Source: Burkholderiales bacterium
Lineage (GTDB): Bacteria; Pseudomonadota; Gammaproteobacteria; Burkholderiales; Burkholderiaceae_D
Length of the DNA: 34,032 bases
NCBI GenBank assembly: GCA_947475815.1
Contig: CANJOT010000011.1
Location: 1 to 34,032, forward strand
Direction of reading: 5' to 3'
Under the pieces are notes generated by a model that searched no databases, was not told where the DNA came from, and saw nothing but the letters and a program-made list of their open reading frames with translations. Shown piece after piece: positions 1-7,721 of this stretch; position 1 is the stretch's first letter, and every line of letters begins with the position of its first letter. Both the position numbers and the translations under genes were made by a program.

Positions 1-1
1 C

Positions 2-1000
2 GACGCCTATCTGGCCACCAAGCCTCGCAATGCCGCGCAGATGCGTTTTCTCAAGGGTCTGATTCTGACCGAGCAGAACAAGACGAGCGATGCAATTGCT
101 GTATTTCAGCGGCTGTCGGAAGATTTTCCGGAGCTGCCCGAGCCGTACAACAATCTCGCGGTCCTGTACGCTTCGCAAGGGCAGTTTGACAAGGCCCGTA
201 CTGCGCTCGAAATGGCCATCCGCACCCACCCGAGCTATGCCACGGCGCACGAAAATCTGGGAGACGTGTACGCCAAGCTGGCCAGTCAGGCTTACGATCG
301 TGCCCTGCAGCTTGATTCCAGCAATTCGGCTGCCCAGACCAAACTGGCCCTGATTCGTGATCTGGTGGGGGGCACCGGACAGCGTGCGCCTTCGGCAACA
401 CCGGCCAAACCCGTCAGCAGCGCTGCGCCGGCGCCCTTGCCGCCGCTGGCTGCGGTGACCCCGGTCACGCCCAACATTCCGGCCGTGCAGGCGCGCCCGC
501 CGGAGCCGGCCAGAACCTCAACTCCTGTGCCGCCGGCTGCCAGCGCCGCCGCGCCGGCACGGACGGCCGCTGCGACCGCTGCGCCCGCCGCGCCAGCGGC
601 GAGCGTTCCGGTTGCGGTGCCGGCCCCGGCCGCTCCCCGCCCCGAAACCCTTGCCCGTGCCAGCGAAAGCGCAGAGGTGTCGGCGACGGTGCAGGGCTGG
701 GCGCGCGCCTGGTCCAGCCAGGACATCAATGTTTATCTGGCCTCCTACGACCGGGAGTTCCAGCCGCCGCGCGGCCTGAGCCGTGATGCCTGGGAAAAAG
801 AGCGCCGTTCGCGCATCGTTGGCCGCGCTAAAATCAGCGTGACGCTGGAAGACGTCAAAGTTGATTGGGATGGCGCCACAGCTAAGGTAAAATTCCGCCA
901 GCATTACAAGTCCGACCAACTGGTCACGAATAGCATCAAGCTGTTGACACTGACGAAAACGAATGGCAAGTGGCTGATCAAACAGGAACGCAACGCCTGA
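2..1000 (+). CDS. TPR-repeat protein with C-terminal NTF2-like domain (5' end cut by window)
   Basis: The reading frame is open from base 2, so the true start lies upstream of the window and the visible part is a C-terminal fragment of about 332 residues. The first ~115 residues form tetratricopeptide helices: the segments around FPELPEPYNNLAVLYASQG and HPSYATAHENLGDVYAK fit TPR consensus spacing. A linker of about 100 residues, almost entirely Ala and Pro, follows. The last ~110 residues look like an NTF2/SnoaL-type fold (WARAWSSQDINVYLASYD, then a tail with KWLIKQE). The next gene, an L,D-transpeptidase, ends with a related domain and overlaps this one by 31 bp. The pair probably works together in the cell envelope, but no catalytic residue is visible here and the missing N-terminus hides any signal peptide. 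Family placement is fairly sure; the function is unknown. Confidence 0.85.
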   Translation, partial: DAYLATKPRNAAQMRFLKGLILTEQNKTSDAIAVFQRLSEDFPELPEPYNNLAVLYASQGQFDKARTALEMAIRTHPSYATAHENLGDVYAKLASQAYDRALQLDSSNSAAQTKLALIRDLVGGTGQRAPSATPAKPVSSAAPAPLPPLAAVTPVTPNIPAVQARPPEPARTSTPVPPAASAAAPARTAAATAAPAAPAASVPVAVPAPAAPRPETLARASESAEVSATVQGWARAWSSQDINVYLASYDREFQPPRGLSRDAWEKERRSRIVGRAKISVTLEDVKVDWDGATAKVKFRQHYKSDQLVTNSIKLLTLTKTNGKWLIKQERNA

Positions 1001-2244
1001 AGCAACTTGCCCGCCGCGTGCGGGCAGGTCGGGCTGCCTTCCGATCGGTAGCGTTGACGCTGGCGCTGGCCGGTGTTGTGGCTATGCCGGCGCAGGTGCT
1101 GGGCAAGACGCACCCCAAGGCCCCGGCGCATGCCCCGCAACAGGCGTTTGATCCCGACAGTCAGCTTGAGCGTATCTTCACCGCCATCCACGCCAGCCGC
1201 CTCGATCTGGCCATGGCCGAAACCGATGGGCTGATCGCCCGGCAGCCCAATTTTTTGCTCGCCCACCTGATTCGTGGCGATCTGTTGCTGGCGCGTAGCC
1301 GTCCCCTCAAGAATATCGGCAGCGCCGCACCCGGCACGGCCGAGCAGATGCAGGACTTCCGCGAAGAAGCCCTGGTGCGCCTGCGTGGTTTGCGGCAAAA
1401 GCCGGCGGCCAACCTTGTGCCGCGCTATCTGCTGCAACTGCGCGATGACCAGAAGACCGCCGTGGTGGTGGATACCCAACGCTCGCGCCTGTACCTCTAT
1501 GAAAACGTCAATGGCCGGCCACGGTTCATGGCCGATTATTATTTCACTCAGGGCAAGTCCGGCAGTGCCAAGTCGCGCGAGGGGGATCAGAAGACCCCCA
1601 TTGGCGTGTATCACATTACCGGCAGTCTGCCGCGGGCGCGCCTGCCGGATTTTTACGGTGTCGGAGCCTTGCCGATCAATTACCCCAATGAATGGGACCA
1701 GCTCCATGGCCGCACCGGCCATGGCATCTGGCTGCACGGCACGCCCAGCAACACCTACAGCCGGGCACCCAAGGCCAGCGATGGCTGCGTGGTGTTGTCG
1801 AACCGCGATTTGCGCCGCCTGTTCAAGTCGGTCAAGATAGGGGTGACGCCGGTGATCATCAGTGATGACATCGAATGGCTCAGTCTGGACGACTGGGACA
1901 GGGAGCGCCGCGGTCTGAACCGTGCTATCGAAACCTGGCGTCAGGACTGGGAAAGTCTGGACGTGCCGCGCTACCTGTCGCATTATTCGTCGCAATTCGA
2001 GTCCAATGCCCAGACGCGTGATCAGTGGGTGCGCCGCAAGGCCGAGTTGAGCAGCCGTAAGTCCTGGGTGAAAATCCGTCTCGGCAATGTCTCCATGCTG
2101 CGTTATCCGGGCAAGGATGACATGGTGGTGGTGACCTTCGAGCAGAACTATCGCTCGAACAATTTGAAAAACGTGATCAAAAAGCGCCAGTACTGGAAAC
2201 AGGAGGGCAAGCAGTGGAAAATCATTTACGAGGGTGTCGCATGA
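970..2244 (+). CDS. L,D-transpeptidase (YkuD domain) with C-terminal NTF2-like domain
   Basis: This is probably a periplasmic L,D-transpeptidase, which cross-links peptidoglycan or attaches proteins to it through an active-site cysteine. A positively charged N-terminus and a hydrophobic stretch (VALTLALAGVVAMPAQVLG) form a signal peptide. Residues ~55-110 resemble TPR-like helices. The YkuD domain occupies about 155-300 and contains the HGTP box and the catalytic motif SDGCVVLSNRDL, with Cys273 counted from the GTG at 970. The last ~110 residues repeat the NTF2-like domain of the preceding protein (RYLSHYSSQFES, then KQWKIIYEG). The start is uncertain: GTG at 970 overlaps the upstream gene, and GTG at 1018 would still leave a complete signal peptide. 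The stop overlaps the following ATG (ATGA), so translational coupling with the cyclophilin gene is likely. Confidence 0.9.
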   Translation: MADQTGTQRLKQLARRVRAGRAAFRSVALTLALAGVVAMPAQVLGKTHPKAPAHAPQQAFDPDSQLERIFTAIHASRLDLAMAETDGLIARQPNFLLAHLIRGDLLLARSRPLKNIGSAAPGTAEQMQDFREEALVRLRGLRQKPAANLVPRYLLQLRDDQKTAVVVDTQRSRLYLYENVNGRPRFMADYYFTQGKSGSAKSREGDQKTPIGVYHITGSLPRARLPDFYGVGALPINYPNEWDQLHGRTGHGIWLHGTPSNTYSRAPKASDGCVVLSNRDLRRLFKSVKIGVTPVIISDDIEWLSLDDWDRERRGLNRAIETWRQDWESLDVPRYLSHYSSQFESNAQTRDQWVRRKAELSSRKSWVKIRLGNVSMLRYPGKDDMVVVTFEQNYRSNNLKNVIKKRQYWKQEGKQWKIIYEGVA

Positions 2245-2897
2245 ACATATTGTCGGGCAAGTGGACGATGCGGGTTGCCGCTCTGTTAACGGGTTTGCTG
2301 GTGTCGGCAGGGGCGCTGGCCCAGGCCGCGCCGCGCGTGGCCATTACCACCAGTGCCGGTGTGATCGTGGTCGAACTGAACCCTGCCAAGGCGCCGGTGT
2401 CGGTCGAGAATTTTCTCAACTACGTGAAAAAAGATCAGTACAAGGGCACCGTCTTTCATCGCGTCATTGAAAACTTCATGATCCAGGGTGGCGGCATGGA
2501 TGCTGCCCTCAAGGAGCGGCCCGCCAGCGCGCCGGCCATCATCAACGAGGCCAACAATGGACTCAAGAATGAACGCGGCACCATCGCCATGGCACGCTTG
2601 CGCGGCATCAATACGGCTACCACGCAGTTTTTCATCAACACTGTGGATAACGGCTTTCTCGACCATGTCAGCGTGCCGCCGCAGGGCATTACCATCAATC
2701 GCGGCGGTCGTCCGGTGACCATTGCTGCGGAAGACGCTGATTCGGTCTACGGCTATGCCGTATTTGGCAAGGTCGTCGAGGGCATGGATGTTGTTGATAG
2801 AATCCGCAAGGTGGAAACCCGCAACGCAGGCCCGCACCAGGGCGTGCCTGTCACACCCATCGTGATCGAAAAGATCGCCGTGGTCAATTCGAAGTAA
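2241..2897 (+). CDS. ppiA: Periplasmic peptidyl-prolyl cis-trans isomerase, cyclophilin type (PpiA-like)
   Basis: This cyclophilin catalyses cis-trans isomerisation of prolyl bonds in exported proteins. I chose ATG 2241 because it overlaps the upstream stop as ATGA and has GAGGG just before it; this gives 218 residues. A signal peptide covers about residues 1-30 and ends in AQA before APRVAITT. The cyclophilin core is complete: [14 protein letters not shown] contains the catalytic Arg and the Gln-Gly-Gly segment, followed by MARL and TTQFFIN. It carries an insertion of about 20 residues before [12 protein letters not shown] (segment [15 protein letters not shown]) that the neighbouring cytoplasmic paralogue lacks. 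It lies in one operon with the L,D-transpeptidase upstream and ppiB downstream, which fits a role in envelope protein folding. Confidence 0.92.
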   Translation: MNILSGKWTMRVAALLTGLLVSAGALAQAAPRVAITTSAGVIVVELNPAKAPVSVENFLNYVKKDQYKGTVFHRVIENFMIQGGGMDAALKERPASAPAIINEANNGLKNERGTIAMARLRGINTATTQFFINTVDNGFLDHVSVPPQGITINRGGRPVTIAAEDADSVYGYAVFGKVVEGMDVVDRIRKVETRNAGPHQGVPVTPIVIEKIAVVNSK

Positions 2898-2953
2898 GCC
2901 GCATTTTTACGATCCATTCAACGATCCATCGCACGATCCACACAGGAAACATC

Positions 2954-3445
2954 ATGGTCAAACTGCACACCAACCACGGCGTCATCACCCTCGAACTCGA
3001 TGCCGCCAAGGCACCCAAAACCGTCGAGAACTTTCTCGCTTACGTGAACAGTGGCCATTTCAACAGCACCATCTTTCATCGTGTCATCAAGGGTTTCATG
3101 ATTCAGGGCGGCGGCTTCACGGCCGACATGGAGCAAAAGCCGACGCTCGATACCATCGAGAATGAAGCCGGCAACGGCCTCACCAATGACAAGTACACCA
3201 TCGCCATGGCGCGCACCAGCGCGCCGCATTCGGCGACGGCGCAGTTTTTCATCAACATCGCCAACAATGACTTCCTCAATTTCAGCTCGGCGACGCCCCA
3301 GGGCTTCGGTTACTGCGTCTTTGGCAAGGTGGTCGAGGGTACCGACGTGGTCGATAAGATCGTCGGCGTCCAGACCGGCCGCAGCGGTGGTCACAGCGAT
3401 GTGCCCCTTGAGGCCGTGGTCATCGAACGCGCCGAGGCGGTCTGA
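2954..3445 (+). CDS. ppiB: Cytoplasmic peptidyl-prolyl cis-trans isomerase B (cyclophilin)
   Basis: This is a compact 163-residue cyclophilin without a signal peptide, the usual length for cytoplasmic PpiB. It begins [15 protein letters not shown] and contains [33 protein letters not shown] and [18 protein letters not shown], which together hold the proline-binding and catalytic residues of the family. The ATG is preceded by an AGGAAA ribosome site. It lies 56 bp after the periplasmic paralogue and clearly shares ancestry with it, so the two look like a tandem duplication that was then sorted to two compartments. The intergenic stretch contains short repeated segments (ACGATCCA) but no strong terminator, so both are probably on one transcript. 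Confidence 0.95.
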   Translation: MVKLHTNHGVITLELDAAKAPKTVENFLAYVNSGHFNSTIFHRVIKGFMIQGGGFTADMEQKPTLDTIENEAGNGLTNDKYTIAMARTSAPHSATAQFFINIANNDFLNFSSATPQGFGYCVFGKVVEGTDVVDKIVGVQTGRSGGHSDVPLEAVVIERAEAV

Positions 3446-3496
3446 AGCCGCGCGCAAGGTCTTGCCGCCGTCTGGTGGCCTGAACGGGGCCGGGTT

Positions 3497-4270
3497 GTGA
3501 CCGACAGCCGGGCTGTCGTTCTGTTTGTGTCCGACATTCATCTGTCGGCGCAGCAGCCGCGCACTGCCGCGGCTTTTTTGCGTTTTCTTAGCTTGGTGCC
3601 GGCACGCGCCGGGTCGCTGACCATACTGGGTGACCTGTTCGATTCCTGGGCTGGTGACGACGATCTTGATGATCCCTTCATCGCCACGGTGGTGGCCGGG
3701 CTGCGCGCGCTCGCGTCGGCCGGCGTGACGGTACAACTGATGCGCGGCAATCGCGATTTTCTACTCGGCGAGGACTTTGCCCGGGCCAGCGGGCTGAGCC
3801 TGCTGGAGGAGCGCCATCGTATCGGTCTTCCCGATGGTCGGCCCTGCCTGCTGTCGCATGGCGATGCGCTGTGCACCGACGACACGGCTTATCAGGCGTT
3901 CCGCACGATGGTGCGCGATCCGGCCTGGCAGCAGGCGTTTCTGGCGCGGCCACTGGCCGAACGCAAAGGCATCATCGCCGGGCTGCGCACGCAAAGCGAA
4001 GCCAATAAACAGACCAAGTCGATGGCCGTCATGGATATCAATCCGCAAAGCGTGGCGCGCTGGTTTATCGACACTGGCACCGTGGTCCTGATTCACGGCC
4101 ATACGCACCGGCCCGGTCGCAACTGCCTGCGGCTGGGTGATCTCGAGCTTACCTGCGAACGGCACGTGCTGACGGATTGGGACTTCGACGGCCTCAAGCC
4201 GCGCGGTGGCGGGCTTGCGGTTGATGCCGATGGCATCCATGAATTCTCCTGGACTGAGGCGCAGGGCTGA
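3497..4270 (+). CDS. lpxH: UDP-2,3-diacylglucosamine diphosphatase LpxH
   Basis: LpxH hydrolyses UDP-2,3-diacylglucosamine to lipid X and UMP at the inner face of the cytoplasmic membrane, the fourth step of lipid A synthesis. The calcineurin-like metallophosphoesterase signatures are all present: DIH at residues 13-15, GDLFDSW at 45-51, GNRD at 84-87, SHGDALCTDD, and HGHTHRP near the C-terminus. The length of 257 residues is slightly above the ~240 of E. coli. The start is a GTG with a G-rich stretch (GGGGCCGGG) just upstream; no in-frame ATG precedes the metal motif. It follows ppiB by 51 bp in the same direction. It feeds the lipid A pathway that the arn operon in this window later decorates. 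Confidence 0.95.
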   Translation: MTDSRAVVLFVSDIHLSAQQPRTAAAFLRFLSLVPARAGSLTILGDLFDSWAGDDDLDDPFIATVVAGLRALASAGVTVQLMRGNRDFLLGEDFARASGLSLLEERHRIGLPDGRPCLLSHGDALCTDDTAYQAFRTMVRDPAWQQAFLARPLAERKGIIAGLRTQSEANKQTKSMAVMDINPQSVARWFIDTGTVVLIHGHTHRPGRNCLRLGDLELTCERHVLTDWDFDGLKPRGGGLAVDADGIHEFSWTEAQG

Positions 4271-4275
4271 GGGCA

Positions 4276-4306
4276 TTGCTGAGCCCGTGGCCGAACATGC
4301 GATAAT
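4276..4306 (+). promoter_or_regulatory. Candidate sigma-70 promoter for bktB
   Basis: A GATAAT hexamer at 4301-4306 matches the -10 consensus at five of six positions, 36 bp before the bktB start. The only -35-like element is TTGCTG at 4276-4281, with a long 19-nt spacer, so the assignment is weak. It would separate bktB transcription from the lpxH operon. Confidence 0.3.
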
Positions 4307-4342
4307 TGCCAGTCTGGGATCTTCCATTTACAGGTGAAAGTC

Positions 4343-5530
4343 ATGAGCAGAGAAGTCGTTGTCGTTAGCGGCGTACGCACGCCCATTGGTACCTTCGGCG
4401 GTAGTCTGAAGGACTTTGCACCCACGCGGCTGGGTGCGCTGGTGGTGGCAGAAGTCATGAAACGCGCCGGTGTCTCCGGCGACGAAGTCGGCCATGTGGT
4501 GTTCGGCAACGTCATCCAGACCGAACCGCGCGACATGTACCTGAGCCGCGTTGCCGCGCTCGACGCCGGCATCGGCAAACACGTGCCTGCCATGAACGTC
4601 AACCGCCTGTGCGGCAGTGGCTTGCAGGCCATCGTTTCAGCCTCCCAGTCCATTCTGCTCGGTGATGCCGACATTGCCATCGGCGGCGGTGCGGAAAGCA
4701 TGTCGCGCTCCCCCTATCTGGCCACCGGCGCCCGCTGGGGCAATCGCCTGGGCGATGGCAAGCTGCTCGACATGATGCTCGGCGCGCTGCACGATCCCTT
4801 CCAGGGCATCCACATGGGTGTGACCGCGGAAAACCTCGCCACCCAATACACCATCACGCGCGCCGACCAGGATCAGCTGGCCTTTGAGAGCCATCAGCGC
4901 GCCGCCAACGCCATCAAGCAGGGTTATTTCAAATCGCAGATCCTGCCGGTTGAACTGCCCTCGAAAAAGGGCGTCACCATTTTTGATACCGACGAGCATG
5001 TGCGTGCCGATGTCACTCTGGCCGATCTGGCCAAGCTCAAGCCCGTGTTCAAGAAGGAAGACGGCACCGTCACCGCCGGCAATGCCTCGGGTCTGAACGA
5101 CGCCGGCGCCGCCGTGCTGCTGATGGAAGCGGCCACCGCCAAGGCGCGTGGCCTCAAGCCGCTGGCCCGTCTGGTTGCTTACGCGCACGCCGGTGTCGAT
5201 CCCGCCTACATGGGGATCGGTCCGGTGCCGGCGTCGCAACTGGCCTTGAAGAAGGCCGGCCTGACCGTCGCCGATCTGGATGTCATCGAAGCCAATGAAG
5301 CCTTTGCCGCGCAAGCCTGTGCCGTGAGTCGCGGTCTGGGTCTTGATCCGGCCAAGGTCAACCCGAACGGCAGCGGCATTTCGCTGGGTCATCCGATCGG
5401 CGCCACGGGCGTGGCCATCACGGTCAAGGCCCTCTACGAACTCGAGCGCATTGGTGGCCGCTACGCGCTGGTCACCATGTGCATCGGCGGTGGTCAGGGT
5501 ATTGCCGCGATTTTCGAACGCGTGAGCTGA
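4343..5530 (+). CDS. bktB: Beta-ketothiolase / acetyl-CoA C-acyltransferase (BktB type)
   Basis: This thiolase condenses or cleaves beta-ketoacyl-CoA, for example 2 acetyl-CoA to acetoacetyl-CoA or C5 analogues, in fatty-acid breakdown or polyhydroxyalkanoate supply. The start at ATG 4343 is set by the AGGTGAAAG ribosome site; a GTG at 4334 lies inside that site. The 395-residue protein has the acyl-accepting Cys90 in NRLCGSGLQAI, then NEAFAAQA, GHPIGATG and CIGGGQG, which supply the catalytic His and second Cys. From memory the sequence is close to Cupriavidus BktB throughout (MSREVVVVSGVRT, NVIQTEPRDMYL), which supports the symbol. No other PHA gene is next to it. Acetoacetate released by the fumarylacetoacetase encoded 6 kb downstream could, once activated to its CoA ester, be a substrate. 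Confidence 0.93.
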   Translation: MSREVVVVSGVRTPIGTFGGSLKDFAPTRLGALVVAEVMKRAGVSGDEVGHVVFGNVIQTEPRDMYLSRVAALDAGIGKHVPAMNVNRLCGSGLQAIVSASQSILLGDADIAIGGGAESMSRSPYLATGARWGNRLGDGKLLDMMLGALHDPFQGIHMGVTAENLATQYTITRADQDQLAFESHQRAANAIKQGYFKSQILPVELPSKKGVTIFDTDEHVRADVTLADLAKLKPVFKKEDGTVTAGNASGLNDAGAAVLLMEAATAKARGLKPLARLVAYAHAGVDPAYMGIGPVPASQLALKKAGLTVADLDVIEANEAFAAQACAVSRGLGLDPAKVNPNGSGISLGHPIGATGVAITVKALYELERIGGRYALVTMCIGGGQGIAAIFERVS

Positions 5531-5610
5531 GCCCGGGCTGCTCCGGAGTTACTGCAAACAGGGCGGGGCAGGGAAGCTTCTCGTTCCCGCCCGCCATGAC
5601 GAGGTTGCCC

Positions 5611-6783
5611 ATGTCTGACAAGAAACTGTCCACCGGCCTGGTGCATACGGCGTATACGCCGCCGGCGAATTTCGGTTCGCTGACCACGCCGATCCACCAC
5701 GCCTCGACCGTGACCTTCCCGAACGTCGCTGCCATGCGCGCGCGCGACTGGCGCCGGGATGACCAGTATTCCTACGGTCTGACCGCTACCCCGACTACCT
5801 ATACCCTGCAAAACCGCATCGCCGAAATCGAAGGCGGTCGTCATACCTTGTTAACGCCCTCCGGCCTGTCGGCCATTGCGCTGGTCGATCTGGCGCTGCT
5901 GCGCGCCGGTGACGAGGTGCTGCTGCCCGACAACGTTTACAACCCGAGCCGCGAACTGGGCGACAGCATGCTGCGCGATTTTGGCATCAGCGCGCGGTAT
6001 TACGACCCCCTTGCCGGCCTGCACGTGGCCGACATGATTGCGCCCAACACGCGCCTGATGTGGATCGAGGCGCCCGGTTCGGTGTCGATGGAGATTCCCG
6101 ACATCCCGGCACTGGTGAAAGTGGCCAAAGCACATGCGGTCATCACCGCCATCGACAATACCTGGTCGGCCGGCGTGATGTTGCGGCCGTTTGATCTGGG
6201 CATCGACATCAGCATGCAGGCCCTGACCAAGTACCAGTCGGGTGGCAGCGATGTGCTGATGGGTGCCGTGACGACGGTCGAAGCGTCGCTGCACGAAGAA
6301 CTCAAGCAGACCCACAACCGCCTTGGCCTCGGTGTTGGCCCCGACGATGCCTACCTGATGCTGCGCAGCCTGCCCACGCTGGAGGTGCGCTTGCGGCGGC
6401 ACGAAGAAAGCGCCATGGTACTGGCGCGCTGGCTCAAGGAGCGCCCCGAAGTCAATCTGCTACTGCACCCGGCCTCGCCGGATTGTCCCGGTCATGAATT
6501 CTGGGAGCGCGACTTTCACGGCGCCGGCGGCCTGTTTTCCGTCACCTTCCAACCCGACATCACGCAGGCCAAAATCGATGCCATGGTCGATGCCCTGCAG
6601 TTGTTCCAGATTGGTTTTAGCTGGGGGGGGGCGGCCAGCCTGGCCGTGCCGTACACCATGAAGGGTGCGCGCAGCGCCGTGCCCTGGGAGGCGGGTGGCC
6701 TGGTGCGGTTTTATGTCGGCCTGGAACATCCGGCCGATCTGATTGCCGACCTCGAGCAGGCCTTCACGCTGGCGTTTGCCTGA
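5611..6783 (+). CDS. metC: PLP-dependent cystathionine beta-lyase-like enzyme (MetC family)
   Basis: This is a Cys/Met-metabolism PLP enzyme of 390 residues. The family cleaves cystathionine to homocysteine, pyruvate and ammonia in methionine synthesis. Lys207 in ALTKYQSGGSD is the expected Schiff-base lysine, AIDNTWSAGVM provides the Asp that contacts the PLP ring, and FSWGGAASLAVP resembles the MetC C-terminal substrate segment. ATG 5611 is preferred because GAGG lies 7 bases before it; an upstream ATG at 5596 has no ribosome site. It follows bktB by 80 bp and converges on the next gene, ending only 6 bp before it. A run of nine G at 6623-6631 lies inside the gene. Family assignment is firm, but the exact substrate (cystathionine or another sulfur amino acid) cannot be read from sequence. 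Confidence 0.87.
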   Translation: MSDKKLSTGLVHTAYTPPANFGSLTTPIHHASTVTFPNVAAMRARDWRRDDQYSYGLTATPTTYTLQNRIAEIEGGRHTLLTPSGLSAIALVDLALLRAGDEVLLPDNVYNPSRELGDSMLRDFGISARYYDPLAGLHVADMIAPNTRLMWIEAPGSVSMEIPDIPALVKVAKAHAVITAIDNTWSAGVMLRPFDLGIDISMQALTKYQSGGSDVLMGAVTTVEASLHEELKQTHNRLGLGVGPDDAYLMLRSLPTLEVRLRRHEESAMVLARWLKERPEVNLLLHPASPDCPGHEFWERDFHGAGGLFSVTFQPDITQAKIDAMVDALQLFQIGFSWGGAASLAVPYTMKGARSAVPWEAGGLVRFYVGLEHPADLIADLEQAFTLAFA

Positions 6784-6789
6784 GGGCGT

Positions 6790-7632
6790 TCATTCCTCGC
6801 AGATGCGGCCGTCCGTGGCGGCGCAAAACTGCAGCACCTGACGCGCACAGACTCCTGGCATGACATGCTGGATCATGTGCGACGCCGTGTTGATGTGGGC
6901 AAAGCGTGCGTGTGGCACGTGTTCCTGCAGTGCCGTTTTCTGGTCGGCCGTAGCGATCGTACCGCCGGAGGGATAGAGCGATAGCACGGGTGCCTTGACG
7001 CCCGCCAGATAGGGCGTGACATCGGCGGTTTGCAAAAAACGGCTGTATTCGACGATGGCATCCTGGCCGGCCTCGGCCAGACTGGTGCAGAACCAGTCCA
7101 CCAGTCCGACCGGCGCATCGGCCGGAAAACGCGTGCTCGCCGTGGTGGTGCGCACCCATTGCAGCGCGCCGACGGCTTCGATGGCGGCAACGATCGAGCC
7201 GTAACCGAGCGCATACCGTTCCTGTGCCGCAGCGACGATGCGTGTTGGCGTCGAGATCAAGGACAGCGAGCGGACCCGCTGTGGCGCCAGACTGGCCGTC
7301 GCCAGGCCAATGATGCCGCCGAGGGATTCGCCGCACACATGCATGTCCCGGGCGCCAGCGTGGTCGGCGATGGCCAGCAGGTCGGCCACCAGTTTTTCCA
7401 GCACGATGTCGGTGTGCCAGTTGAGTGTGCGTTGTGAGCGTCCGACGCCGCGCATGTCCGGACGGATGATGCGAAAGTGGCGCGCCAGATGCGGCACCCA
7501 CTGATACCAGAACTGCGACGTGCGGCAAAAACCGTGCTGCAGAATCAGGAAGGGCGCATCGGCCCACGGATCGGTGTAGTCATCGAACTGGTAGAACAGA
7601 TCGGGCTGGCCGGGACGCGAGACGATGGGCAT
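6790..7632 (-). CDS. Alpha/beta-fold hydrolase
   Basis: This 280-residue alpha/beta hydrolase has the oxyanion-hole segment LQHGFCRTSQFWYQW, the nucleophile elbow CGESLGG with Ser103, and a late SHMIQ segment supplying the catalytic His. DMRGVGRSQ after strand 4 is typical of the esterase, enol-lactonase and dehalogenase-like branch. No signal peptide is seen, so it is cytoplasmic. It lies downstream of the Bug solute receptor on the same strand, 89 bp apart, so the two may be cotranscribed and share a substrate, as is common for catabolic hydrolases next to Bug genes. The start codon lacks a clear ribosome site. The substrate is unknown. Confidence 0.85.
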   Translation of the reverse strand: MPIVSRPGQPDLFYQFDDYTDPWADAPFLILQHGFCRTSQFWYQWVPHLARHFRIIRPDMRGVGRSQRTLNWHTDIVLEKLVADLLAIADHAGARDMHVCGESLGGIIGLATASLAPQRVRSLSLISTPTRIVAAAQERYALGYGSIVAAIEAVGALQWVRTTTASTRFPADAPVGLVDWFCTSLAEAGQDAIVEYSRFLQTADVTPYLAGVKAPVLSLYPSGGTIATADQKTALQEHVPHARFAHINTASHMIQHVMPGVCARQVLQFCAATDGRICEE

Positions 7633-7646
7633 GGGCTTGTGGTCTT

Positions 7647-7716
7647 GATGTTTAGTGGTGGATGTGTAGCGGTTGATGTGTAGCGGTTGATGTGTAGCGG
7701 TTGATGTTCAGCGTTT
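7647..7716. repeat. 14-bp tandem repeat array
   Basis: Three perfect copies of GATGTGTAGCGGTT lie head to tail at 7661-7702. They are flanked by degenerate units at 7647-7660 (GATGTTTAGTGGTG) and 7703-7716 (GATGTTCAGCGTTT), giving five units over 70 bp. The array fills nearly the whole gap between the Bug receptor and the hydrolase, whose start is only 15 bp away. Copies this uniform suggest recent slippage expansion. Confidence 0.9.
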
Positions 7717-7721
7717 GTGCT

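Noticed and set aside
7647-7716. CRISPR-like array
   Set aside because: The units are only 14 bp and directly contiguous with no spacers, and no cas gene is present.
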